A DNA stretch of 64,000 bases from Crocodylus rhombifer. Taxonomy: Eukaryota; Chordata; Crocodylia; Crocodylidae. A model generated the notes under the pieces. The model was not told the DNA's origin. It did not search any database and saw only the letters and a list, made by a program, of their open reading frames with translations. Below are positions 25,947 to 37,595 of this stretch, piece after piece. Each line of letters starts with the position of its first letter. Within the stretch, counting starts at the first letter, position 1. The stretch is from NCBI GenBank assembly GCA_038503035.1, contig JAVSML010020408.1, forward strand, positions 205,791 through 269,790, in the 5' to 3' direction. Both the position numbers and the translations under genes were made by a program.

Positions 25947-27594
25947 CCATCAATGCAGGAACAAAGTACAGACAGAAGAGATCAAAAAGTAACTGCACAG
26001 AGAGCTAACGAGACCATTTCAGAGGGGACCAGCAGAAAGGACTGCAAAAGAAGACAAGCAGACCAAGGATGTAGTCTCAGCAAGTGCAAGGAGTTACATT
26101 TTCTGGGGTGCTGAGCTGCTGCATTGCAGAGGCTGTAGGGCAAAGCTGTGCAGAACAGTTAGTCCCGGGCCTGAATTCAGCGTGGGACGGCTCTCCTAAG
26201 CATTTTCTAAAAAAGTACAGCTCGGCATTGCAACACCGTTACCAGCAGAAGCCTGGGATTGCTTGTCCTGCACCTCTGGGGGAAAAATAATGCTTAGCAC
26301 TGGGCTTGTCCAGAACTGGATGATTTCATAGACACCTACAAATGTTATCTATGTGTCACAGTGCCCATCTCCCACCCCTCAGTGATCCTTTTCAGAAAGC
26401 GATTAGGGTGGGGATGTCACTACCTTTTATATGACAGCTCAGGGACAGAGGGCTCAGCCAAAAGGTGGGAAACCTGCATTCAGTGCCTACCTCCATCCGA
26501 GGATCTGACCCAGTGCAAGCACCCAGTGTTTCTGCTCCATCTGCCATATGAGCGTTCGAATATACTAATTAATTCACTTCCCCGTGTCCCAGTGAGCTGG
26601 ATGCATGAGAATGGAACTGGCTTTCCAAAGCACAATTGGCGGGGGGGGTAATCACTTAATATAGATAGATTCCTCTCATTTTTGTGTGCCCTACAGCAAG
26701 AGTTTATTGGTCTTGATGGGTGCTAAAGTAACCTGCTCCATGTTCTGATGCTGAAAGCCGAAGATTTATGTACATTAATGAAAAGTCAAAGTCGCTTTCA
26801 CAACAAGTCAACAGTACAGCATGTTGCTAGGAGAGCGGAGTCACTTATTACCATGGCCATAATGCATTTTTGTGAAGGGCTGAGCACCATTTTGATTTAA
26901 TGGAAGAGCAGTGCTGCATTTCTGTATCAGCCAGTGTGAGATTAATGCCTTCTGATGTGAAACTACTGCACACCAGAGAGGGCTGATTGACAGAAGCATT
27001 AACTAATGTTTATAACATGATGGCTTTACAATCAAGTATCTTTGTGTCCTTTCAACCAAAAGCCTCTATATGCAATAAAGCAACAATATATGTCATTTTA
27101 GTAAGTCCCACTAAACTGAAATCCAACACTTCTGTGTGCGTGTTGTGTAATGTGGCTGTTCCCCAAGAAATATGTTACTAATAACTGGCTTTAAACCAAT
27201 AAACCAGGGCACAAGAAAACCACCAAAAAGAGTATTATTGTTTGTTATGAAATACATTCCTGTGTGAAATTAGACAGTTTCCAAATTAAGGGGACATGAT
27301 TTGTGAATGAAAAGCACCTGTTCTGAAGCTTGCAGAGTTGTGCTTTTAGAAAGGTACATTAAAAAAGAGTACAAATCCTTACCCCAATGTCAAGCAAGGG
27401 CCAACCAACTCAAGTGCATCTTGTGCGGAGCTCAGAGTGCAGATTCGGCTTTTGTCCCCATGCTTCACAATCGAAATTAAACCACTTCCAGTTTAGAGGT
27501 AAATGAAAACAGCTCAAGGATTCAGGCATGGTCCTCAAGTAGTTTTGCACCATGTCTCAGTAAACCCCCAAAAGAAGACCACAAACAACAGAGG
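25947..27594. other. Non-coding, candidate conserved block
   Basis: No gene seen. A G8 run lies at 26641-26648. Between about 26790 and 27180 the sequence is repeat-free and AT-leaning, with motifs such as GTTGCTAGGAGA, ATTACCATGGCCATAATGCA and CAACAATA. It has the look of conserved non-coding DNA, which is an impression only. Confidence 0.45.
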
Positions 27595-27705
27595 TGGTCA
27601 GCTGTGTTAGTCTGAAGTCAGGGCAGGGGGCATCTTAGAGAACAGCTCGTTCAGAGAGGCATGAGCTTTCATAGGCAACAGCATACTTCATCAGACACTG
27701 TGAAC
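27595..27705 (-). mobile_element. Penelope-like fragment carrying hammerhead-like blocks
   Basis: Plus-strand order: CAGCTGTGTTAGTCTGAAG, then CATCTTAGAGAACAGCTCGT, then CATGAGCTTTCATAGGCAAC and AGCATACTTCATCAGACACT. This layout of a 'gtgttagtct' block, a 'ccttagag' block and 'agctttcgtgggc...cacttcatcagatg' is that of a widespread reptile repeat. On the minus strand the last part holds CTGATGA and GAAA on either side of a stem, the hallmark arrangement of hammerhead ribozymes. Hammerhead motifs are known from Penelope-like retroelements. No coding region remains. Confidence 0.55.
27667..27694 (-). ncRNA. Hammerhead-ribozyme-like core (probably inactive)
   Basis: Reading the minus strand: CUGAUGA (27694-27688), a 17-base insert (27687-27671), then GAAA (27670-27667). 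After one extra A the insert folds as stem II: pairs G-U, U-A, A-U, a U/C mismatch, G-C, C-G, with a UGUU loop. Both invariant blocks are intact. Against activity: the extra A before stem II is non-canonical. A possible stem III (AGCUC with GAGCU) is followed by G where the cleavage nucleotide should not be G, and no stem I is evident. Best read as a fossil or degenerate hammerhead of a retroelement. Confidence 0.42.
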
Positions 27706-30335
27706 AAAACTGAAAAAACTGGTGTTTCAAAGCCCATGAGGGACCCACCTGAACTGAAGTTTTCTGTTTCACTTGGCCTCCCCTGAGCCTCCACAGCCCT
27801 GCATCAAGATTACTTTATTAGTAACACTGGGCATAAACCAGAGCTCCCACCAGCTTAAACCTCTGAGCAAGCCTCTTAGCTGGGCCACAGTAACCCCGGC
27901 ACAGACGCCCTGGAAGTCTGGCTGCTGTGAACAGCAGCTCTGGCATTTAGGATCGGGTTTGCAGCTACTCAATGACTGCTTGGCACTGAAGCCTGGGGGT
28001 GTTGCTCTGAGCACTCCCCAGACCCTTGGTTTGTGCCCTGGTCCCAAAGCGAGACGCTCAAGCAGGTGCACAAACAACTCTCTATCCTCCTGCCCGCACA
28101 TCCCCCTCAAGCAGGGGCTGCAGCCATGCACACCACTGCCACAACCCTTTGGGTGTCACTGCTAAAGAGTCATAGACCCCTGATGATCAGCCACCTGCAA
28201 CTTCCTGTGGCTTGAATCACCAACCACTGGCCTCTACTGCCCTTTGATATTGGGGGGGGGATGAACAGCTTTCTCTACAAAGGACAGGTAAAAGGAACAT
28301 CCTCTTTTGTCCTTTCCCCCTCACATGTGCCCACAATAGACATCAAGAGATGGCACTCAGTTCTGATCCATTTTAGCCTTGTCCTGCACCCAGCACTGCA
28401 GAGTGGCCAAGTCTGTGCAAGACTTGCATACGCACACAACCATGTGCGTGCATGCATGGGTGCACACGCATGTGAAATTAAACCTCTGTTGAACCAGACC
28501 TTTTGGTAGGCATGCACCACACGTTTCAGTCTCGGGGTCACTCTTTCACCTGTCAGGTCACATTCTGCAATTCGCCTGTTTGCATGTTAGCTGAGTTATT
28601 AGTCTTTGCTTCTTATAAATAAGCAAACAGAGACTTTAAAAAGAACAAAATAAAGAAGACAGACATCCACAGCAATAGCAAGACAGTAGTTGTGCCACTC
28701 AAAACATTGAGGCAGCTGGTGCATTTATCTTACATTTCAAAGTTAGAGCAAATTGCTCGGCAGGAATGATAATCAGCTTCTGGGGAGCGTCTCTGCAACT
28801 CCAAATGTGTTAAGTTTGGGCTGTTTCTGCTCTGCAAGGAAGGAGCTGTGTGATCTTCCCTTCTCTCTCCAGAGCCTCCCTTACTGTCATCCTTATGTTA
28901 TATTAAAGGAGGGGGGGGATAGATTTCTGTTCATTTTTTCCTCCCTAGCTACAGTTCACGAGGGGCATGAGAGAGGGTACCGCACTTGGCCTTGTGGGAG
29001 TGGTTCAAGCCTGAGGGCACACGCTCAATTGCTCTTTCCCTTTCTCCAGGATGCTGCAAGCCACAGAGTGAGGAACCACACATGAAAAGAGCCCTTTTAA
29101 GTTGCAGTTGAAATTAACTGATCAGACCATCATCTGTAGGGGACCATTCTGCCTTTCCCTGTGCTCTCCCTGATGGGGGAAAGGACTTCTGTAAAGAGAA
29201 CAAAAGTGCCACTCATTTAAGCTAAAAGGGATTCTCTGGAACAGCAAGCTATTATGTATATACAAAAGATCATTTTCCCAGAGTGCTTGTCAACCAGGTT
29301 GCTAGTCAGTTAAAACCACAGTATCTCTCTGCTTTTTCTTGTGTGTGTTCAGAAGTCACTACGACAGTCTGGAGTAGAAAAGGAAAGTTGTCTGCCCTTC
29401 TGTCCATGTCATCTGGAGGCACACAGCTAATGCCACATGAAACTTTTGTTCATGGAGGTAAAATACAGAGCCTGGGCATCTCAATTCAGCAAGGCATGGG
29501 GGGTTTGGAGGGAAAAAGAAAAAAACAGCATTGCAGAGCTCACCTGCTACCTGGGGAAATTTCCATGCGCAGAACATTCTCCCAGCCTTACTCTGTCTTT
29601 CTTTCAGTGACTCCATGCAGGGAGAGAAATTTTGATATTTGCACTAGGCAAAAAAGCAAAAGCTCAAATAAGTGCAGTTTCCCTTTGTCCGTTTCACTGC
29701 ACCGAATCCCTGAATGCAGGATTGCCATAAATTTTACTGTAATAAAGAAGCAATTTTTTAAAAGTAAAATAGAAAATGCCAGGGCAAGGAGGACAACAGC
29801 AAAGCTGATCTTGCAGAGTATAACCAGCACTCAAAGCCTGCCAGGGGAAGGCTCCAACGTGGGAATCGGAGGGAGGAGAAAAGAAGCAAGCACAGACTTC
29901 CAATGTTATCAGAAGCAGAATTACGTATGCAGTTGTTTCAAACCCCTGGTTCAGCGGGTTTAGCGGATATCAGGGAGCAGGTATATCAAAGGCCAGACCA
30001 GTATCTTGCGTTTGAAGAATCAGTATTCTGGACTCATATTCACTGGACAGAAGTAAAAGCAGGATCAGTGGCTTAGACCTGCAAAGGCACCCAGATGCTA
30101 GTGATGGCTGCCAATGATACTGGCCAGATGATGGATTAGACAGACTGCCCGATGCTAGGGCCAAGGTGCTATGCATCTTTTCCTGCTTATTGTAAACTAG
30201 TCCACCTCTGTTAGGATGAGGAGAGGGGGAAGCTTTTTACGTGAGGACACAAAGGAGGTCTGTGAAGGTAGTCTATGCTACATAAGATGAATTTAGGGAG
30301 GTGTCTGCTTTGACAAGTGGCGAAAAGAAGCAAGG
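27706..30335. other. Unique non-coding sequence
   Basis: No gene called. Frames at 27769-28165 are open on both strands at once, and a 226-codon frame at 29283-29963 has no recognisable domain. G9 at 28252-28260 and G8 at 28911-28918. Three alternating purine-pyrimidine runs lie at 28425-28438, 28441-28458 and 28460-28474. Around 30100-30160 GATACTGGCCAGATGATGGA vaguely resembles a CR1 tail ('gatactggactagatggacc') but is too short to call. Confidence 0.5.
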
Positions 30336-30440
30336 AGGCCACAGTGACGGAGCTCTAGACTGCAGGCTCTCTGGGCAGGAGCTAACACTTTCATGCGTAT
30401 GGCCCAGCACACGAGGGGAACTTAAATACTGCTGTAATCC
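30336..30440 (+). mobile_element. L2/MIR-like 3'-end fragment
   Basis: GAGCTCTAGACTGCAGGCTC, TCTGGGCAGGAGCTAACACT, TGGCCCAGCACACGAGGGG, then ACTTAAATACTGCTGTAAT follow the amniote 3' end 'agattgtaagctctttggggcagggacc...cctagcacaatgggg..tacggtaatac'. This is the sense counterpart of the 48.1-kb antisense copy. The class (L2/MIR-like) is inferred from its similarity to mammalian L2/MIR ends. Confidence 0.5.
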
Positions 30441-33400
30441 AGAGGAATATTAACAATAGCAGTCAGCACTTGAAGCTGCTGGAAGCTTGCCCTGTCCCTC
30501 TCCCCCAGATTAATGGCTGTGACTTTCACAGAAGTTTGCAAGCAAAAAATGTACAACTGTGAACCTGACACAACATCCCCTAAACTCTGGGAAAGCTCAA
30601 AAAGGTCAATGCAATATAAAAAAATTAAACACTGGGCCCTTTTCTTTTCCGTACTCCATCGCCACACTGACTCTCCTGCCGGCAATGACTGACAGAGGGG
30701 GCCGCTACCATGTTCTCGGTAGGCCCATATGAAAGCAGCTCATTACATGCCTTCCTACTCTCCCCTGCCATCAAACACAGCTTCTGCCCTACAGCTCATT
30801 CCTTTGCCAGGGCCACCTTGCAATGTTGCTGCTCAAGTCATGTGGAAAAAAAGTAGTTAAGGTCCAGCCCTGTTGCTCATAAGGGAGTTTCTAGCAAAAC
30901 TGGCACTGATATGAAAGAGGGGAAGACTTGGATCCTAAAGACAGGAGGCAGCCTGGAGTCCTGTTGAGACACTTGGACAGAGCAAAACATGAACTCCATG
31001 AGGAACAAATCAGCTTGGCAGGCAACTTAGATGGTTTCTCGCTAATGTCTGTGGGCCAAAAAAAGCCAGCTGGGCTCAGGGTATCCACAACTCCACGCTA
31101 AAACCATTCTTGTATTGTTTCTAAGCCAAAAAGAGAACTTTGTGACTTGAGTAACTGCTAATATTTACAAACTAAATGCCTGAGGAAATTGAATTATTTT
31201 GTTTGGTTTTCTTTTTGAAGATTCTATTTTTCATTTTACAGTGACTTTTCACTTCACACTTTTCACCTTAAAGATTGGCTAGTTTTAAGCCAAGTGCCTC
31301 CCAAGGGGAAAAGACTTCCCAGAAAAACAACTTAATGAGTCAGGTAGGTCTGCAAAGAGGAAATTCATTGCTGCAATCATGGAAGCCTCTTGGTCTTGAG
31401 ATCACTCTTCAAAATTCATGCTTCCTGTGCTACGTGCTGCCTGGCATAAATTTGGTGGAGACTGGTTTCAGATCAATACTCATTTGGATTGTACAAATAT
31501 GTTGTGTTTTGGACCACAGTAAAATTACATCTGCTGTCAATGGGGGAGTGTCCAGGTGCAGATTCTCATATATTATGTTATTTGGAGCCCAGTAGGATAA
31601 ATATTTGTGAGTGCAATACATATTTAGTGAGTTTTGAATCATTGAGGTTTCTCTCAATTTAATTTGGGCTACAAGTACTTGAAAGCACCGGAGAGAGAGA
31701 ATGATTGAGAGTACAGAGGCTGCAGAGGCCTCAAGAATGCTAGGGCACTAAAAATCATTTCCTAGGTTTTTTGTGGGGGTGGGGTTTGCACAAAAGCCAT
31801 TGTATACGAACCTGCCCAGGTACTCCTGCATTAAAAATCCCCTGTGTCTTTTGTGACCAAGGCAGGAAGTCACCAGCCAGAATTAGGGGCTCTCTAGTAG
31901 ACTTTGCATTCAACCGTCCCTTCTGCTCACAGTCATTAATTGCATGTACATGTGCAGTGCTACCTGCGACAGGTGCCATCACATAGCCTTGCCCACCTTG
32001 TTTAATTAATTGCTTCCATGGCAGGCCTCTGACCAGGGGGCCCAATCGCCTTTCACCGCAAATCCTGCCAATCATAAGCCATTCGCTCACCGCTCGTCCT
32101 AGCTGAGAGGGGCGTGATCTTAGCTTAGATCCTTGACCACCTCATTGGATTAATTGCCTCAGAGCCAAGCCACCTGCCAGAAGAATTTGGGGAACTGCTC
32201 TGCTTAATGACCCAGACAATCCCATTTCACATGCCTACCAGATCCATTCATGGGACTTACCATTTGCCCCAATTGCTGTCATCTCCTACTGCAGTCCCTG
32301 CCACTCAGAGGTTAGCAGTCACTTGTGCACGTTTGGGCCCAACTCCTGATACCACTTGAGACTGCTTGTATACTTCACGTCCTGTTCTGGGGCTGGAATA
32401 TGCCAAATATTTTCAGCTCACACAATCTTTAGCTGAGGAAGTGAATGTATCCCACTAGGTAAGAAGAACCAGCATAAATCCCTGTACATCCAGCTTTGTG
32501 CTCACCCTATTCTCCTATCTAAGCAAGCAGGAGTTTGGGGCGAGCAAGCTTAACCCACTGATCTGTCAATGACCAATCCACACAAGACAGGAGTCTGCTC
32601 CACTGGCTTCAAGGGAGCCAAAATTTCTCCCACTGTCTGTATCACTCTCAGCTGATTGTGGGACATCAAGAGAGCGAGTGGCATGCAATGCGTCTAATTT
32701 CTCCATAATAATGATTAATCACTGGGCTCGCACTCTCTCAAAAAGCTCAAGTCAGTAATGAAAAAATGTCATGAGCACAGGATTACAAATGCGCCTGATA
32801 AACAATTCAGCCTGACTGCCAGTGATGAGGAGTTCATAACACATCACTCGACTTCAATCTCTACATTAGAGTCCGTCAAAATCTTCCCCAGTATTATTTT
32901 GGGTAATTTATGGGGCAGGAAATAATGAAATTTCAGAAAGGAAACAATACTGAGAAGCCTCCAGGTCTTACACTGGTGGTATAATAGGCATTACAATACA
33001 GGAGCTCGCTCTTCTATCCACGTTTCATATATGAATTATAGACATGATCCATCACATTGTTCAGGAGAGCTGCACATGCCCCTCCTTGACTGCATAAGGT
33101 AAATCCTCCTGCCCAAGCAATCTCAGACACCTGCACAAAACCCAAGTATAACCACAGCATGGCCAGTGCAGGAACTACTCACATACATGCATGCGCATGG
33201 AAAAGATTTATATGGCATTTATGTGACTGTTCATTCTGGATTCAGTACCACATTCGGCATAACTACAGCTTTGTAGCTGCATGCATTGAGAGGGATGCTA
33301 TGACTTCGCTGGATATAAGCCACATTTATAGAGGTTTAACATATTGATCTACCAAAGGTTCCTGATACAGTTGATTGCACAGTTTTGTTACAGCAATTTA

Positions 33401-35168
33401 AGTCCAATGCAGATTCACTGTAGCCTGAGTTAGGAGCAATATATATCAGTCACTGGGTATTGTGGGGCAGGTGATATTGCCCCACTCATGATATCTGTAT
33501 TGCTGATTGAAAACATTATGTTCCCTGGAAGTCTTGGGTGATGAACACTAAATGCCCCCAGCATTAACTCACTGCACTGTTATTGCCTGAGAAATGGTAC
33601 GCGATACACAATGGGCGTGAGCCTTCAAGGTGCCCCAAGCTCTCGGCTCATGCACAGTGGCTTTCAATTACCTGTGTGATCTCCCACCCCTGAGTTTCTC
33701 TGGGCTCAAAAAAGGGCCTCAGCCAGCCTTGTGGCCTCTCAAGTCATGGTCACCTTCCAGCTTTTCTCCATCACCAGCAAAAGCAACACCGCGGAGTAGA
33801 GACTGTATGCAGTCCCCAACGCCAGGCTCAACACCTGCAGTTCCTTACACCACCTGCAGTGAGGGAATTCCCTCCCCACCCCGCAGCCTACATGTGAGGT
33901 TTGCCCCTCCGCAGCCTTCTGTGATACTGCATGCAATCTGTGTAACAAAAGGCTGCATTCGAGGGGGCATCAGGCAGATTGAACTTCCTGATCTTTGCAT
34001 GCTTAAATCTCTATACTGATGAAAAAAATAATGCAGCTTTTGGCATAGGGAATATGGCAGCTGGAGCACTAAAAACAGCTAAGGTTTTTAGAGGACTGGG
34101 ATCCTAAACTTCCTGTTTTCAGATGGTCTTGAATTTCACCTACTAAATGGAAATTTTGCAGGGCTGCAGTCTGTTTAGGAGCAATTCTTGCAAGACCCCT
34201 TGAGCAGTTCTAGCAGGAAAACAGCCAGTACTGAGAAGTCGGAGTATGGCAGGGACATATTCTAGCTCTAGAAGTGCCCTGGAGTGCCCAGTGAAAATCA
34301 GTTTTGATCTGACCAAGGTAGAGCTCACAGAAAACTGCTTTTCTGTCCCCTGCACAACCCCTGGGAGGGCCACATACCTTTCTACTTTCACCATTTGTGT
34401 TTAATGTTTGTATAATAAAGTTTTTAAAAAGTCAAAACACTCGCTCTCTCTCACAGAGTAATATTTCAAAACAAGATACACAAATGGATAAAACGTGGGA
34501 TCACAAATGGACATTGAATCTTAGTGTTCAAGGTTAGTCAGAATGAGTTAAGCAAAACAAATACCCAAAAAACTTTGTCTCCTTAAGCAAAACAAGTGGA
34601 GCCTTGCTTCGGATTAGAGAGATTGAACGTGCAGAGATTAAGTCTGCTTTGAATCCTTTTCCTACTGATGATGAACTTGCAGGTTAAAGGGGCTTTCTGT
34701 TACTTTGGGGGAAAATGTTGGCTCCCTTTTCTTTTGCCCTTTTTCAGCGCACACTGGCAAGGCATGGAGCTAGTGGCAGGGGCAGGCACTAGAGCATGAT
34801 GCTAACTCCTTCCCTGACCCTCCTTGCCCCCATTTCCTCTCCATCCCTTCTTTTGTTTGCAAGCTGCCCTGGAAAGGTCCGTCTCTCACCAGGTGAGAGC
34901 CCCGTGCTACCGCTGCGGGCAATAAAATCCTTGAGCGTGCCTGTTGTTTGTCAGGCCAGGCAGCTTCCACTGTGGTGGGAGGGGCAGGGCGATGCACTCA
35001 GATGCCTCATGCCCTTTTCCGCATCGTTATATTTTCTCTCTCAAAATGCTCATTGCCTCTCAGTTTTTAATTTTCCTTTTATGCAGAGGCCAATGGCTTC
35101 ATCCAGGCCATTAGGTACAATGACAGGTTTACCACCGCAGATAAATATCAGGGAAGTAAAACAAAAAT
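30441..35168. other. Unique non-coding sequence
   Basis: About 4.7 kb without a recognisable gene or repeat. Open frames of up to 129 codons occur without domains. An AATAAA at 34414-34419 stands alone. A block at about 32680-32950 with TAATGATTAATCAC-type cores is a conserved-element candidate. From about 34.8 kb the sequence becomes more GC-rich. Confidence 0.5.
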
Positions 35169-35208
35169 AGAAAAAAGAAGAGGGGGGGGAAAAAAAAAAA
35201 AAAGAAAA
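35169..35208 (+). repeat. 40-base pure purine tract
   Basis: Uninterrupted A/G from 35169 to 35208, including G8 (35182-35189) followed by A14 (35190-35203). Such tracts can form triplex DNA and are unstable in length. Confidence 0.95.
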
Positions 35209-35406
35209 CAGCTCTGGTTTCAGGAAGAGCTGCCAGGTCAGCTTCATTACACCTGCATCTGGACACCGACTCAGAGAGGCAACCTTGCCAAGGCCGGCCG
35301 TGACCGCTGCTCTCAGGGCAGCCCATTCCCCCGGAAAGCAGGACTCGCTGCTCAGCTCTTAAAGCGCCCGTGTCCTCTGCACATTGCAAAACAGCTCCAA
35401 AAAAAA

Positions 35407-35426
35407 GAGAGAGAGAGAGAGAGAGA
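35407..35426 (+). repeat. (GA)10 microsatellite
   Basis: Ten perfect GA units preceded by an A8 run. It lies 200 bases after a purine tract and 80 bases before a G-quadruplex motif. Confidence 0.97.
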
Positions 35427-35502
35427 TACACTTTTGCTCTGGCTTAGCCCAAAACAAAATGTTTCTTTTATTTGGTGGAGGGTCTGCGCGAATGTTTGTG
35501 CA

Positions 35503-35526
35503 GGGAGAAGGGGAGGTGGGAGGGGG
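35503..35526 (+). other. G-quadruplex motif
   Basis: Four G runs (35503-35505, 35510-35513, 35518-35520, 35522-35526) are separated by loops of 4, 4 and 1 bases. This satisfies the usual G3+N1-7 rule. Whether it folds or acts in regulation is unknown. Confidence 0.7.
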
Positions 35527-35949
35527 AAGACATTCATTCAAAAGTACTCTTTTGCATCAACCCCATCATGTCATTCAACCAAATCAAGGCATGTCACTGA
35601 ATTCCTCATTTCAACCTTTTTACTTTTTCATTTTGACAATTTGAGGAGTTTCAGCTTCCCATTGCGGTCGGAGCCAGCACTTCCCTCTGGCTCTGAAAGC
35701 TCCCAATGTCTCTAGAAAACCGTTTGAGGTCATTTTAAAAGGTTATAATGGCTCCCACTGAGCTCTGTGCATTTGGGTTCAAGCCAGTGTTTCAGAGGGA
35801 GTTTGTCACATCAAATTTCAGCAGCACTTTTTTCCACTGTGTCCCTCTAAAACCCTTCTGAACAAAGCATCTTGCTCCGCTCACCAGTGCAGGAAACTGC
35901 TGAGCACTAACCCCAGCTGCCTGTGCTGCAAACAGGCCCCACACCCCTT

Positions 35950-36265
35950 TCCCGGGCCCTGGTTCCCGGCTCACCTGGCTTTGTCGGTGACTGCCTCCCA
36001 CAACCCGAGTTGAGCTGGCCCGAGGTTTCCACCCAGGGCCCAGCTGCCCCTGCCCTGGCCCAGGTGGAGTTAACGAGCAGCAGGTGCTAGCGGTGTTGCA
36101 CGCAGGGCTCCGGCGCCTGCCCTTGGGCGAGTCAGGCACATGGAGCGCGTGCGTGCAGGGCCTTGCGAGAGCCGCGTTCAGCTTTGCTCTCTACTCTCAG
36201 CTCGAGCCCTAGCGTTGTTCTGGCACCGCCTTCACCTCTGGAGCCTTTCCAGCACGCTCGGTGCC
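35950..36265. promoter_or_regulatory. Small GC-rich, CpG-dense patch
   Basis: By eye this ~315-bp stretch is clearly more GC-rich than the rest of the window and holds roughly 20 CpG dinucleotides, for example in GAGCGCGTGCGTG and GAGAGCCGCG. Most of the window is CpG-poor. It could be a weak CpG island of a nearby promoter or enhancer, or only GC-rich unique DNA. No TATA-like or exon structure is evident. Confidence 0.33.
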
Positions 36266-37570
36266 CCAGGCAGCAAAGACCAAGACTCCCACCCAGGTTG
36301 CCCACATGCCCAACGTACAAGGCCTCAGATTGGCATGCTGACGTTTTCTCCAGCTTATTGATCCAAAAAACATAGTGTGAGCCACCTGTTTAATCCTGGC
36401 TCTGATTCCAGATCAGGCCGACTCTATTTTACTACAAAAGAGTCTTTAAAAACTAGGCTGCCTTAGGGTTTTGGCTACGCAACCACCTTTGCTTTGCCTT
36501 CAGCAATTTGTTAACATGTCTAATGTTCATTAGAGGACTCGTCGCTCGCGCCGCGCTGTGTGGGTGAAAGAGCAGTTCATGGAACTCTTCAGAATAAATC
36601 CGGGCTCATTTGAAATTTAAAGAGGTTTTAAAAAATAGGTTAGCATGGTAGCACAACTATTAAATATGCAGAAGCCTGTACGATCAATAGAAGCTGGAGC
36701 AGGCACAGATGCCAGGGATTATCTTCAAGGATGAGGATATGAAGTAGTCCATGTTTGCTCAGGGTTACTGAGGTATGTCCAAACTAAAGCCTACAGTATT
36801 CTCTCTGTGGAACGGAGTTCTCCAGATGCCTCTGCAGTTTCATCAGATATTTCTGCAATCACTTATCAAGCACAGGTGCCAAAATACCAGAGTCTTTCCA
36901 CCTCAGCCTGCATCCACAGTGACTGACGGAGGGAAAGCGCTCTCTCACTGTGCCACTGCTGCCATCCAGAGCCAGCATGAATGGTTGTTTATTCCGAAAG
37001 TCGACTCCAGAAGTGGGGCTCTCAGCTAGAGTTGAATGCTACAGCATTGCTGGACTTTATTTGCTGCATTTGCAAGGCCACATTTAAAAAAAAAAAAAGC
37101 AAATTGACCATTAGGGAACATCCTCTGTGAAAAGGGCCCTGCCAAGTGCCAGTGCTTTGTTCAAGGATGGGGAATTTGTCTCTTTTGATGAAACAAAGTC
37201 ATTGGTTTTACTTTGCTGTCGCTTTCTGTTAAGCACGTGTCCAGCTTCGTTTACATGCCTGTCAACATCCCTTTCCCTTTGCTTAGAAACAGAGGCAGGT
37301 ATCAGAGAGCTCCGGCTGGGAGTGGAAGTGACACCGTGATGCATCTTTTCATGTTTATAATTCTTCCAGCCTGAATGTGAATGTGCCGTGCGGGGGCCAG
37401 GCAGCTCACAATCACAACTATTTCTTTGCTTGGGCCAGTCTCTTGAGGCACTTGGGGCCAAAATCTTCCAGTTCAGGCACTCAAATCCAGATGGAGGCTT
37501 ACACTTAATTGAAATGGTTTTCCTGGAGCACTCAGAGCTCCTATTGCCTTCTCCAGGGTGGGGGAGGGCA
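36266..37570. other. Unique non-coding sequence
   Basis: No gene recognised. A short CpG cluster, TCGTCGCTCGCGCCGCGCTG, lies at about 36540-36559 within otherwise AT-rich DNA. A14 follows TTT near 37085. Confidence 0.45.
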
Positions 37571-37595
37571 GCTGTGCTGTGCTGTGCTGTGCTGT
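37571..37595 (+). repeat. (GCTGT)5 microsatellite
   Basis: Five perfect GCTGT units counted directly. Probably length-variable. Confidence 0.97.

Noticed and set aside
27769..28165. Open frames of 120-130 codons on both strands
   Set aside because: Both strands open together in GC-richer DNA is typical of chance; no protein similarity recognised.
29283..29963. 226-codon plus-strand open frame, the longest in the window
   Set aside because: No recognisable domain, no signal or membrane pattern, and low-complexity S/K-rich composition; reverse-strand frames overlap it. Length is compatible with chance in 64 kb.
30100..30165. CR1-tail-like GATACTGGCCAGATGATGGA
   Set aside because: Too short and lacking the expected terminal blocks; kept out of the feature list as a separate call.
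34414..34419. AATAAA suggesting a transcript 3' end
   Set aside because: Single common hexamer with no exon or GT-rich element recognised upstream or downstream.
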